Below, one piece after another: positions 1-6,765 of a stretch of 11,237 bases of DNA. Under the pieces are notes generated by a model. It had not been told where the DNA came from and did not search any database. It saw only the letters and a list, made by a program, of their open reading frames with translations. The position numbers and the translations under genes are program-made. How positions within the stretch are numbered: the stretch's first letter is position 1; each line of letters begins with the position of its first letter. This DNA comes from Desulfotignum sp. (GTDB taxonomy: Bacteria > Desulfobacterota > Desulfobacteria > Desulfobacterales > Desulfobacteraceae): NCBI GenBank assembly GCA_021737445.1, contig JAIPDY010000247.1, forward strand, positions 1 to 11,237, read 5' to 3'.

Positions 1-1
1 C

Positions 2-1323
2 GTGGTTGACCGGGATACAAAAAATGTACGCATCCCCCCCCATGTGGTGGAGGATGCCATACGGTCGGCCCCTGCCAAAGTGGTGCTGTACGGCCGCAAC
101 CCCGCCCATGACATTGTTCTGGAAAGCACCCGGGTGTATTTTACCAATTTCAGCGAGGGGGTGATGGTAAATGACCCGTATACCGGTGAAAACAGGCCCC
201 CAATAAAACAGGACTTGATCGATTCCGCCAGGGTGATCGATTATCTGGATGAGATCGATTTCTGCGAAAAAGCCCTGGGGGCCCATGATGCGGACCAGCG
301 CACCGTGCCTTTGCACAACGCAGAAGCCTATTTGACCAATACATCCAAGCATTGCGCTTTCGGGCCGGGCAACGGCGGGTTTTTACAAAAGATCATCGAA
401 ATGGCCCAGGCCATTGCCGGCGGGGTGAAAGCCTTTCAGAGAAGGCCCATTGTGTCGTTCACCACCTGTCCGGTAAGCCCTTTGAAACTGATCTCCGACT
501 GCTGCGACATCATCATGACGGCCGCAAAAAACAATGTGGTGTGCAACATCCTGTCCATGGCCATGGCCGGGGGCACGGCCCCGGTCACCCTTGCCGGGAC
601 CCTGGTGAACCACAATGGCGGGGTGCTGTCCGGGGTCACCCTGGCCCAGCTGACCCGGAGAGGGGCGCCGGTGATTTACGGCAGCTCCACCACGGCCATG
701 GACCTGAAACTGGCATCCCCCAGTGTGGGCACCCCGGAATGTGCGGTGATATCCGGGGCGGTGGCGCGCCTTGCCCGGTATTATGCCCTGCCCAGCTATG
801 TGGCGGGCGGGTAGGGCGACAGCAAGATATCCGATGTCCAGACTGGCCATGAAAAGACACTCACCGGACTGATTCCCGCATTGGCAGGTGCCAATATGAT
901 TTACGGTCCGGGGATGCTTGAAAGCGGCATCACCTTTGATTTTGGCCAGCTGGTGCTTGACTGTGAGTTTGTGCGTATGATCAAACATACCATTCAGGCA
1001 TTCCCGTGAATGATGACACACTGGCTATCGATCCCATCAAGGAGATAGGATCGGGCGGTGACTTTCTCATGCACCCCCACACATTCAAGTATATGAGACA
1101 ACAGTCGAAACCGGAGTTGATCGACCGCAGAGTGCGGGGCACCTGGGAAAAGGCAGGGGCCACCACCGCCTATGAGCGGGCTTTGAAAAAGGTGCGGTAT
1201 ATCCTGGAGAACCATGAACCGGAACCTTTGCCCGAAGAAGTGCTGGAAAAGATCAGGTCCATTGTGACAGAGACGGAAAAACAGATGGGGATTTCCCCGC
1301 AAAAGCAGCAGACACAGCGCTGA
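2..1323 (+). CDS. mttB: Trimethylamine:corrinoid methyltransferase MttB, Pyl-containing; 5'-partial and frameshifted
   Basis: MttB moves a methyl group from trimethylamine to the Co(I) corrinoid of its partner protein MttC, giving dimethylamine; it is cytoplasmic. The window opens inside the gene: 270 residues are visible before an amber codon (812-814), so by comparison with the roughly 490-500-residue family about 60 N-terminal residues are missing. The context VAGG-amber-GDSK matches the Pyl site of archaeal MttB, and the sequence after it (HEKTLTGLIPALAGAN, then IYGPGMLE) is the conserved continuation, so amber is read as Pyl. This frame stops at TGA 1007-1009, but the family's C-terminal part (GIPVNDDTLAID, GGDFLMHPHTFKYMR, LIDRR, EPLPEEVLEKI) continues in the -1 frame to TGA 1321-1323. 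I therefore join both parts as one gene broken by a single missing base near 997. An 18-base gap with AAAGGA precedes the next gene. Family assignment is very secure; whether this copy is functional is not. Confidence 0.93.
812..814 (+). other. In-frame UAG pyrrolysine codon of mttB
   Basis: The TAG lies in the mttB frame between VAGG and GDSKISD. Strong family similarity continues in the same frame for 64 codons after it, so it is a sense codon rather than the end of the gene. In the MttB family this position is the catalytic-site pyrrolysine, whose imine ring is thought to present the methylamine to the corrinoid. A full pyl cassette and tRNA-Pyl lie 3 kb downstream. I see no convincing stem-loop immediately after the codon that could serve as an insertion element. 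Confidence 0.95.
995..1000 (+). other. Frameshift point in mttB (one base missing)
   Basis: Upstream the reading is RMIKHTIQ in the frame of codon 995-997 (CAG). Downstream the family sequence GIPVNDDTLAID is read from GGC 997-999, so G997 would have to be used twice. One extra G (CAGGGC instead of CAGGC) restores an uninterrupted gene that matches archaeal MttB, which has QGIPV at this point. No canonical X XXY YYZ slippery heptamer is present. A sequencing or assembly error in a short G run, or a genuine inactivating mutation, is likelier than programmed frameshifting. Confidence 0.85.
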
Positions 1324-1341
1324 AAAAGGAAACAGGTACCT

Positions 1342-3807
1342 ATGGAAGAACGACAGATACATCTGCCCAAACATGCCCGGGTGGTCATTATCGGCGGGGG
1401 GATTATCGGGTGCAGCATTGCCTATCATTTAGGGCAGATGGGATGCAAAGAGGTGGTGCTCCTGGAGAAAGATGAACTGACCAGCGGCACCACCTGGCAT
1501 GCGGCCGGATTGATGGTGACCTTCGGGTCTTTGTCGGAAACGGCCACACAGATGCGGATTTACGGCCGGGACCTGTATGCCCGGCTGGAAAAAGAAACCG
1601 GTCTGTCCACCGGGTTCACGCCGGTGGGGTTTATCGAGGCGGCCGCCAACCGGGACCGGCTGGAGGAATACCGCCGGGTGGCGGCCTTCAACCGGTACTG
1701 CGGGGTGGATGTGCATGAAATATCCCCCCAAGAGATCAAAGACCTGTTTCCCCTGGCCCGGGTGGATGATCTTCTGGCCGGGTTCTATGTCAAAGAGGAC
1801 GGCCGGGTCAACCCGGTGGACGCCACCATGTCCCTGGCCAGAGGCGCCAGGAATTTCGGGGTGACCATCATGGAAAAGGTGGCGGTGACCGGCCTGATCA
1901 AAAAGAACGGGGCTGTGGCAGGCGTGAAAACCGCCCACGGGGATATCATTGCCGATAAAGTGGTCAACTGCGCCGGCATGTGGGCCCGGCAGCTGGGGGC
2001 GGTGGACGGCATCAATATACCCAACCAGGCGGCGGAACATTATTACCTGATCACCGAAGAACTGGACGATATTCCCAAAAATATGCCGGTGCTGGAAGAC
2101 CCTTCTCATTACGGGTATTACAGAGAAGAGGTCGGGGGTCTGATGATCGGGCTGTTCGAGCCCAAATGCGCCCCCTGGAAGATCGGCCGGGTGCCGGAAA
2201 GTTTTACCTTCGGGGAGATCGAACCGGACTGGGACCGCATGGGACCGTTTCTGGAAAAAGCCATGTCCCGGGTGCCGGTGACCATGGAGTTGGGCATCAA
2301 AAAGTTTTTCTGCGGCCCGGAAAGCTTTACCCCGGATCTCCAGGCCATCATCGGTGAAGCCCCGGAGCTGAAAAACTATTTTGTGACTGCAGGACTCAAT
2401 TCAGTGGGCATCATCATGGGGCCGGGTCTGGGGCAGATGATGGCCCGGTGGATCATGACAGGAAATCCCCAGGTGGATATCACCGGGTTCAACATGGCCC
2501 GGCTGCACACCTTTCAGAACAATCCGGAATACCGGCGGCACCGGACCGTGGAATCTTTGGGCATGGTTTACCAGTGTCATTATCCCTTTCAGTCCATGAA
2601 GCCCGCCCGGGGGGCCAAGAGATCGGCTGTTTATGAACGGCTGAAGGCAAACGGTGCATATTTCAGGGATGTCAGCGGCTGGGAAGGGGCGGATTGGTTT
2701 GCCCCGACACCGCAGCAGGCGGTTATAGAAAAACATGCCTGGGGCCGGGAACCCTGGTTTGGGTTCTGGGAGGCGGAACACCGGGCTGCCAGAGAAAATG
2801 TGGTGCTCATGGACATGTCATTCATGCCCAAATTTCTGGTGCAGGGAAAGGACAGCGGCAAGGTGCTTGATTATATCTGCGCCAATGCGGTGGCCGGCCC
2901 GGCCGGCCGGATCACCTATACAACCTGTTTGAACAAAGACGGCCAGCTGATGGCAGATCTCACCGTCACCAAGCTTTCGTCAGACCGGTTTTTCGTGGTG
3001 GTGACCGATACCATCCACCGCCATGCACTGGCCTGGATCCAAAGACATATCCCTTCCACGGCCCATGCATTTGTCACAGACATGACTTCAGCTTATGCCC
3101 AGGTGAATATTCAGGGACCAAAGTCACGGGAACTGCTGCAGTCTGTGACCGATACCGACATGGCCAATAAGGCTTTTCCCTTCCGGCATGCAAAAAAGAT
3201 CGCCATCGGGTACGGCCGGGTCCTTTGCGTGCGCATCACCTATGTGGGCGAGCTGGGATATGAGCTGTATATCCCCACGGAACAGGCTGTGCATGTGTAT
3301 GACACCCTGGTGGAGGCGGGAAAGGCATTTGATTTGACCCATGCCGGGTTGAAGGCCCTGGGCAGCCTGCGCCTGGAAAAAGGATACCGGGATTACGGCC
3401 ATGACATGGACAATACCGATGATCCATATGAAGCCGGCCTTGGCTTCACCGTTCGACTGGACAAGCCGGGCGACTTTATCGGAAAAGAGGCGTGTATCGC
3501 CAAAAAAGCGGCCGGCCCCTTGAAGCGGCGGCTGGCCCAGGTGCTGCTCAAGGATCCGGAACCGTTGCTCTTCCATGGCGAGGTCATCTTCCGGAACGGG
3601 AAACCGGCCGGGTATGTGAGGTCCGGTTCCTACGGATACACCCTGGGCGGGGCTGTGGGACTGTTCATGATCGCGGCGGATGAGCCGGTGGATGAGGCAT
3701 ATGTAAAAAATGGCAGATGGGAGATCGATATTGCCGGAAAAATCTGTCCGGCAGTTGTTTCCCTGACACCATTATATGACCCGGAACTGAAAAGAGTAAG
3801 GGGATGA
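1342..3807 (+). CDS. FAD-dependent dimethylglycine/sarcosine dehydrogenase-like protein (DAO + GcvT domains)
   Basis: This 821-residue protein has the layout of mitochondrial dimethylglycine and sarcosine dehydrogenases. An FAD-binding DAO domain spans about residues 12-375: the dinucleotide motif is G18-x-G20-xx-G23 with E42 for the ribose, and H53 in TTWHAAGLM corresponds to the histidine that carries FAD covalently in the mammalian enzymes. The conserved second FAD segment is at 325-368 (GPESFTPD, then GPGLGQ). A linker domain follows, then an aminomethyltransferase (GcvT) domain from about 430 with GELGYELY at 636-643 and EAGLGF at 697-702, and a C-terminal barrel to about 815. Such enzymes oxidise an N-methyl group and pass the formaldehyde unit to tetrahydrofolate as 5,10-methylene-THF. 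The exact substrate (dimethylglycine, sarcosine or a methylamine) cannot be read from sequence. AAAGGA lies 11 bases before the ATG. Its place between mttB and the pyl genes suggests a role in methylated-amine breakdown. Confidence 0.88.
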   Translation: MEERQIHLPKHARVVIIGGGIIGCSIAYHLGQMGCKEVVLLEKDELTSGTTWHAAGLMVTFGSLSETATQMRIYGRDLYARLEKETGLSTGFTPVGFIEAAANRDRLEEYRRVAAFNRYCGVDVHEISPQEIKDLFPLARVDDLLAGFYVKEDGRVNPVDATMSLARGARNFGVTIMEKVAVTGLIKKNGAVAGVKTAHGDIIADKVVNCAGMWARQLGAVDGINIPNQAAEHYYLITEELDDIPKNMPVLEDPSHYGYYREEVGGLMIGLFEPKCAPWKIGRVPESFTFGEIEPDWDRMGPFLEKAMSRVPVTMELGIKKFFCGPESFTPDLQAIIGEAPELKNYFVTAGLNSVGIIMGPGLGQMMARWIMTGNPQVDITGFNMARLHTFQNNPEYRRHRTVESLGMVYQCHYPFQSMKPARGAKRSAVYERLKANGAYFRDVSGWEGADWFAPTPQQAVIEKHAWGREPWFGFWEAEHRAARENVVLMDMSFMPKFLVQGKDSGKVLDYICANAVAGPAGRITYTTCLNKDGQLMADLTVTKLSSDRFFVVVTDTIHRHALAWIQRHIPSTAHAFVTDMTSAYAQVNIQGPKSRELLQSVTDTDMANKAFPFRHAKKIAIGYGRVLCVRITYVGELGYELYIPTEQAVHVYDTLVEAGKAFDLTHAGLKALGSLRLEKGYRDYGHDMDNTDDPYEAGLGFTVRLDKPGDFIGKEACIAKKAAGPLKRRLAQVLLKDPEPLLFHGEVIFRNGKPAGYVRSGSYGYTLGGAVGLFMIAADEPVDEAYVKNGRWEIDIAGKICPAVVSLTPLYDPELKRVRG

Positions 3808-3817
3808 TGTGACAACC

Positions 3818-3890
3818 GGAGGGTGGATCGGAAGGGATCACATGGACTCTAAATCCATGCAGCCGGGTGCGACTCCCGGACTCTCCGCCA
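3818..3890 (+). tRNA. pylT: tRNA-Pyl (anticodon CUA)
   Basis: This 73-nt tRNA folds with all the oddities of tRNA-Pyl. The acceptor stem is GGAGGGT (3818-3824) with ACTCTCC (3880-3886), one G-U pair included. A single base (G3825) separates acceptor and D stem. The D stem is GATC/GATC (3826-3829, 3836-3839) with a short six-base loop. A six-pair anticodon stem CATGGA/TCCATG (3841-3846, 3854-3859) encloses loop CTCTAAA with anticodon CTA at 3849-3851. The variable region is three bases (3860-3862), and the T arm is CCGGG-TGCGACT-CCCGG. The discriminator is G3887 and CCA (3888-3890) is encoded. The loop plus flanking bases (GGACTCTAAATCC) is identical to archaeal tRNA-Pyl as I remember it. It reads UAG, as in mttB. 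It starts 10 bases after the flavoprotein stop and ends 15 bases before pylSn, so it may be excised from a polycistronic transcript; I saw no clear promoter just upstream. Confidence 0.97.
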
Positions 3891-3905
3891 GTTTTATCAC
3901 ATGAT

Positions 3906-4274
3906 ATGGCACCAACAGCGGAAAACAAACAGGCCAAACCTGCTAAAAAACGGTTTTACCGGAAGCGGGTCCGGCTGTTCAACCTGATCGCCAAGATCAA
4001 GCTGTGGCCGTCCCGAACAGGACAGCTCCACGGCATCCGAACCATCGAAGTGACAGGTGATACGGCAACCCTCACCACCCACTGCAACAAGGTGTTTGTG
4101 ATCCGCAACTCATTGAACAGCCGGGCCGGCCGGTGGCTCCGGAACAAATGGGCGGTGACGGTCTGTCCGGTGTGCAATGTGCCTGCATGGAAGCTGGAAA
4201 AATATGCCGCTACCCGGTTCAAACGGCATCACGGCTCCATGCTGGAAGACCCGACCCGGAAACCGAGTGCCTGA
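3906..4274 (+). CDS. pylSn: Pyrrolysyl-tRNA synthetase N-terminal domain, stand-alone (PylSn)
   Basis: In bacteria the tRNA-binding N-terminal domain of pyrrolysyl-tRNA synthetase is a separate small protein that grips the unusual tRNA-Pyl (T arm and variable loop) and helps PylSc aminoacylate it. This 122-residue protein has a basic N-terminus (residues 10-23), then KLWPSRTGQLHGI (32-44), matching LWMSRTGTLHKI of archaeal PylS. The NSLNSRAGR segment (68-76) follows, and a CPVC pair (87-90) at the place of the zinc-binding cysteines; H42 may be another ligand. I chose ATG 3906. The frame is open further upstream to a GTG at 3867, but that lies inside the tRNA T arm. No Shine-Dalgarno sequence precedes 3906, which is odd. 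The TGA stop shares its A with the pylB ATG (TGATG), implying translational coupling. Confidence 0.93.
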   Translation: MAPTAENKQAKPAKKRFYRKRVRLFNLIAKIKLWPSRTGQLHGIRTIEVTGDTATLTTHCNKVFVIRNSLNSRAGRWLRNKWAVTVCPVCNVPAWKLEKYAATRFKRHHGSMLEDPTRKPSA

Positions 4275-5404
4275 TGCCTGCTCATATTCATAGGCTCACC
4301 GCCCTTCTGGCGGCTATAGAACAGGGAATGACCCTCGAAAAACCGGATATCACCTGGCTGCTGGAACGGCGGGATTCCGAAGACACGGCCCGGCTGTTTG
4401 CTGTGGCCCGGTCGGTGCGGCAGCGGCATTTTGGCAATCAGGTGTTTTTTTACGGGTTTTTGTATTTTTCCACCCATTGCCGCAACAACTGCCGGTTCTG
4501 CAGGTACCAGCGGGCCAACACCTCCCTGAAACGATACCGCAAAACCAGGGAACAGATCCTGTCCGCCGCCATGGAGATGGCGGCTGCCGGGGTCCACCTG
4601 ATTGACCTGACCATGGGGGAGGACCCGGATATTGTCGGCGGGACACAATCTCAAATCCAGGAGTGGGTGGAGATGATCCGGTCGGTGGGGCAGCACACGC
4701 ACCTGCCGGTGATGGTCTCTCCCGGGGCGGTTTCCCGAGCGCTCCTGGCGGCACTGGCCCGGGCAGGGGTTGCCTGGTATGCCTGTTACCAGGAAACCCA
4801 TAATGAACAATTGTATGGCACCCTGCGGCCGGGGCAGGATTTCCACCGGCGCATGTCCGGAAAATACCAGGCCCGAAACTTAAGTCTGCTGGTGGAGGAG
4901 GGCATCCTGACCGGGGTGGGAGAAACCGCAGCAGACCTGGCTGATTCCATTGATTTCATGAGACGGTTTGCCGTGGACCAGGCCCGGGTGATGCGCTTTG
5001 TGCCCCAGCCCGGTATTCCCATGGCCCGGACCGCACCGTCTGGCGGGGGAAACGAACTGGTGACCATTGCCGTGATGCGCCTGGTGATGCCGGGTGTGCT
5101 GATCCCGGCCTCCCTTGATGTGGACGGCCTGGCCGGGCTGGCAGAGCGCCTTGATGCCGGCGCCAATGTAGTGACCTCTATTGTGCCTCCTCTGGCCGGT
5201 CTGGCCGGGGTGGCCAATCCGGTCCTGGATATTGCCGAGGCCGGCCGGACCCTGGCAAAGGCGTTGCCGGTGCTTGACAGATGCAACCTGGTGCCGGCTG
5301 CGGCAGGTGATTATCAGGCCTGGGTGACCAACCGGCAGGCAATGCATCGGCGGTCAGGCCATTTTCGCCACGCACCTGCCGGGGAAGTGGTGCCATGCGC
5401 ATAG
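4274..5404 (+). CDS. pylB: Methylornithine synthase PylB (radical SAM)
   Basis: PylB is the first enzyme of pyrrolysine synthesis: a radical SAM mutase that converts L-lysine to (3R)-3-methyl-D-ornithine. This 376-residue protein has the radical SAM cluster motif CRNNCRFC (C69, C73, C76), preceded by FGNQVFFYGFLYFSTHC, which closely matches archaeal PylB. Other family blocks are LTMGEDP (112-118), YQETHNEQLYGTLRPGQ (172-188), GILTGVGE (210-217), LIPASLDVDG (276-285) and ANVVTSIVPP (297-306). The start at 4274 overlaps the pylSn stop by one base; the frame is open for 47 codons upstream, but those lie in pylSn. It ends in TAG (5402-5404), inside the first codons of pylC. TAG is the very codon the cassette reassigns. 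It is slightly longer than archaeal PylB (about 350), mainly at the C-terminus. Confidence 0.96.
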   Translation: MPAHIHRLTALLAAIEQGMTLEKPDITWLLERRDSEDTARLFAVARSVRQRHFGNQVFFYGFLYFSTHCRNNCRFCRYQRANTSLKRYRKTREQILSAAMEMAAAGVHLIDLTMGEDPDIVGGTQSQIQEWVEMIRSVGQHTHLPVMVSPGAVSRALLAALARAGVAWYACYQETHNEQLYGTLRPGQDFHRRMSGKYQARNLSLLVEEGILTGVGETAADLADSIDFMRRFAVDQARVMRFVPQPGIPMARTAPSGGGNELVTIAVMRLVMPGVLIPASLDVDGLAGLAERLDAGANVVTSIVPPLAGLAGVANPVLDIAEAGRTLAKALPVLDRCNLVPAAAGDYQAWVTNRQAMHRRSGHFRHAPAGEVVPCA

Positions 5405-6765
5405 CCGTTGCCGGGGGCCGGCTCCAGGGGCTGGAAGTGGTGTATCTGGCAAAAAAAGCCGGATACCACACCCTGGTCATTGACAAATCCAAGGATGTGC
5501 CGGCCGCTGGCATATGTGACCGGTTTGTCCGGTTTGAATTCACCAGCAAACGCTTTGTGCCGGATGACTGTCAGGACGTGGACCTTATTATTCCGGCCAT
5601 CGAGGACAACGAGGTGCTGTTGCTGGTGGAAAGATGGGCGCAATTGAAACAGATCCCCCTGGCCTTTGACAGCGATGCCTATGCCCTGACCTGTTCCAAA
5701 CAAAAGTCAGATACCCTGTTTGACACCATGCATCTGCCGGCCCCCAGAGCCTGGCCCGGGTGCGGATTTCCCGTGATGGTGAAACCGGATCAGGCCAGCG
5801 GCAGCCAGGGGGTGTGTCTGTACCCTGATGCGGCAGCATTTTATGCCGCATTTCCCGGCGGCCGGGTACCAGATACCCTGGTGGCCCAGCAGTATCTGGC
5901 AGGACCCCAGTTTTCCATCGAAGTGGTGGGAATGCCGGGACAGTATGTGCCTCTGTGTGTCACTGATCTGCACATGGACCGAGTCCATGACTGCAAACGG
6001 GTGTCCGCTCCCAGCCGGCTTTCTTCTGACCGGGTCAGACAGCTGGAAAAGATGGCCCTGGCCCTGGCCGAAGCAATCGATCTGAAAGGGATCATGGATG
6101 TGGAAGTGATCCTTCATGAAGAAGACCTCAAGCTGCTGGAGCTCGATGCAAGGTTTCCCAGCCAGACCCCCATGGCCGTTTACTGGGCCACCGGGATCAA
6201 CATGGTGCAGCTGCTGGTGGAATACTTTGTTTTTGGCCATGCCGCCTGCAAGAAAAGAGTGAAAAACCATGCAGACCATTTGCCTTACCCCGGGGGGACC
6301 CTGGCCCATTCAGCTGCTAAAGATAAATTGGCACACAGACAAAATCCGGAAACGATCTCCGGAGAGCTTCCGGATCGAAAACTTTCCTTTGGGCACCCCC
6401 CTGTCCGCTGGGTGGTGGTGGAACATATCCAGGCCGGACCCGAGGGTATCCGGTTTCTGGGTGAACATATCATGGGCAGTGCCGGTCACCTGCAGCTGAA
6501 ACCCGGATTTTTCGGCTGCCACGAGGCCCTGACCAATTATGAGTCCGGCCGTACCTGCTGGGTGGCCACCCTGATCTTTTGTGCTGATAACCAGAAAGAT
6601 CTGGCTGCCGCACGCAACATCTGTTACAAACAAATTCATAAAAATTTGCGCCGATCCGGAAAAAATGCCGGGAATCAACCAAAGGCCATGCAGGATCAAG
6701 GCCTGTCAGCAATAAAAAATTCAGAACAAGGGAACCAGGATCATGACCCGGCTGCAGCCAGATGA
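5395..6765 (+). CDS. pylC: 3-methylornithine--L-lysine ligase PylC (ATP-grasp)
   Basis: PylC joins the PylB product 3-methyl-D-ornithine to the epsilon-amino group of lysine with ATP, giving (3R)-3-methyl-D-ornithyl-N6-L-lysine. The N-terminal pre-ATP-grasp domain starts MRIAVAGGRLQGLEVVYLAKKAG, as in archaeal PylC. The ATP-grasp core shows VMVKPDQASGSQGV (127-140), KGIMDVEV (231-238) and the metal and substrate block LELDARFPSQTP (248-259), almost identical to the archaeal protein. The C-terminal part resumes at WVVVEHIQAG (339-348). At 456 residues it is about 90 longer than the archaeal enzyme I recall (near 363). The surplus is an insert around 290-338 and a polar tail from about 418. Start ATG 5395 follows a GGGGAAG with 7-base spacing and overlaps pylB by 10 bases; the end overlaps pylD by 23 bases. 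No in-frame amber codon is present. Confidence 0.95.
   Translation: MRIAVAGGRLQGLEVVYLAKKAGYHTLVIDKSKDVPAAGICDRFVRFEFTSKRFVPDDCQDVDLIIPAIEDNEVLLLVERWAQLKQIPLAFDSDAYALTCSKQKSDTLFDTMHLPAPRAWPGCGFPVMVKPDQASGSQGVCLYPDAAAFYAAFPGGRVPDTLVAQQYLAGPQFSIEVVGMPGQYVPLCVTDLHMDRVHDCKRVSAPSRLSSDRVRQLEKMALALAEAIDLKGIMDVEVILHEEDLKLLELDARFPSQTPMAVYWATGINMVQLLVEYFVFGHAACKKRVKNHADHLPYPGGTLAHSAAKDKLAHRQNPETISGELPDRKLSFGHPPVRWVVVEHIQAGPEGIRFLGEHIMGSAGHLQLKPGFFGCHEALTNYESGRTCWVATLIFCADNQKDLAAARNICYKQIHKNLRRSGKNAGNQPKAMQDQGLSAIKNSEQGNQDHDPAAAR
5402..5404 (+). promoter_or_regulatory. Amber stop of pylB, potentially Pyl-readable
   Basis: pylB stops at UAG within the 10-base overlap ATGCGCATAG shared with the pylC start. 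If charged tRNA-Pyl inserted Pyl here, the frame would stay open for 80 more codons to TGA 5645-5647, adding a tail encoded out of frame with pylC. The tail (rich in Trp, Cys and Arg) looks like a shadow frame rather than evolved protein. Readthrough is therefore not needed for PylB function, but it could provide feedback on PylB or on pylC initiation. The regulatory role is inference. Confidence 0.3.

Noticed and set aside
880..895. Stem-loop ATTGGC-AGGT-GCCAAT as a pyrrolysine insertion element for mttB.
   Set aside because: It lies about 65 bases after the amber codon, is only six pairs long, and encodes the conserved ALAGAN segment, so chance in coding sequence is sufficient.
1007..1009. 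TGA in the mttB frame as a selenocysteine codon.
   Set aside because: Family similarity does not continue in this frame after the TGA (another stop follows soon); it resumes in the -1 frame, so a frameshift explains it.
383..1021. Long minus-strand open frames opposite mttB, the flavoprotein and the pyl genes.
   Set aside because: They match no family I recognise and lie opposite strongly conserved coding sequence; high GC content makes such shadow frames expected.
1006..1323. A separate 105-residue gene starting at GTG 1006.
   Set aside because: Its sequence is the C-terminal part of MttB in a shifted frame, with no ribosome site of its own; it is better joined to mttB across a frameshift.
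3732..3753. Hairpin TGCCGGA/TCCGGCA near the end of the flavoprotein gene, followed by a T-rich stretch, as an attenuator before pylT.
   Set aside because: It lies inside coding sequence 65 bases before the tRNA, and CCGG-rich palindromes are common in this high-GC sequence; not enough support.
3867..3905. Upstream GTG start extending pylSn by 13 residues.
   Set aside because: The GTG is inside the T arm of tRNA-Pyl, and the added residues do not resemble the PylSn family.
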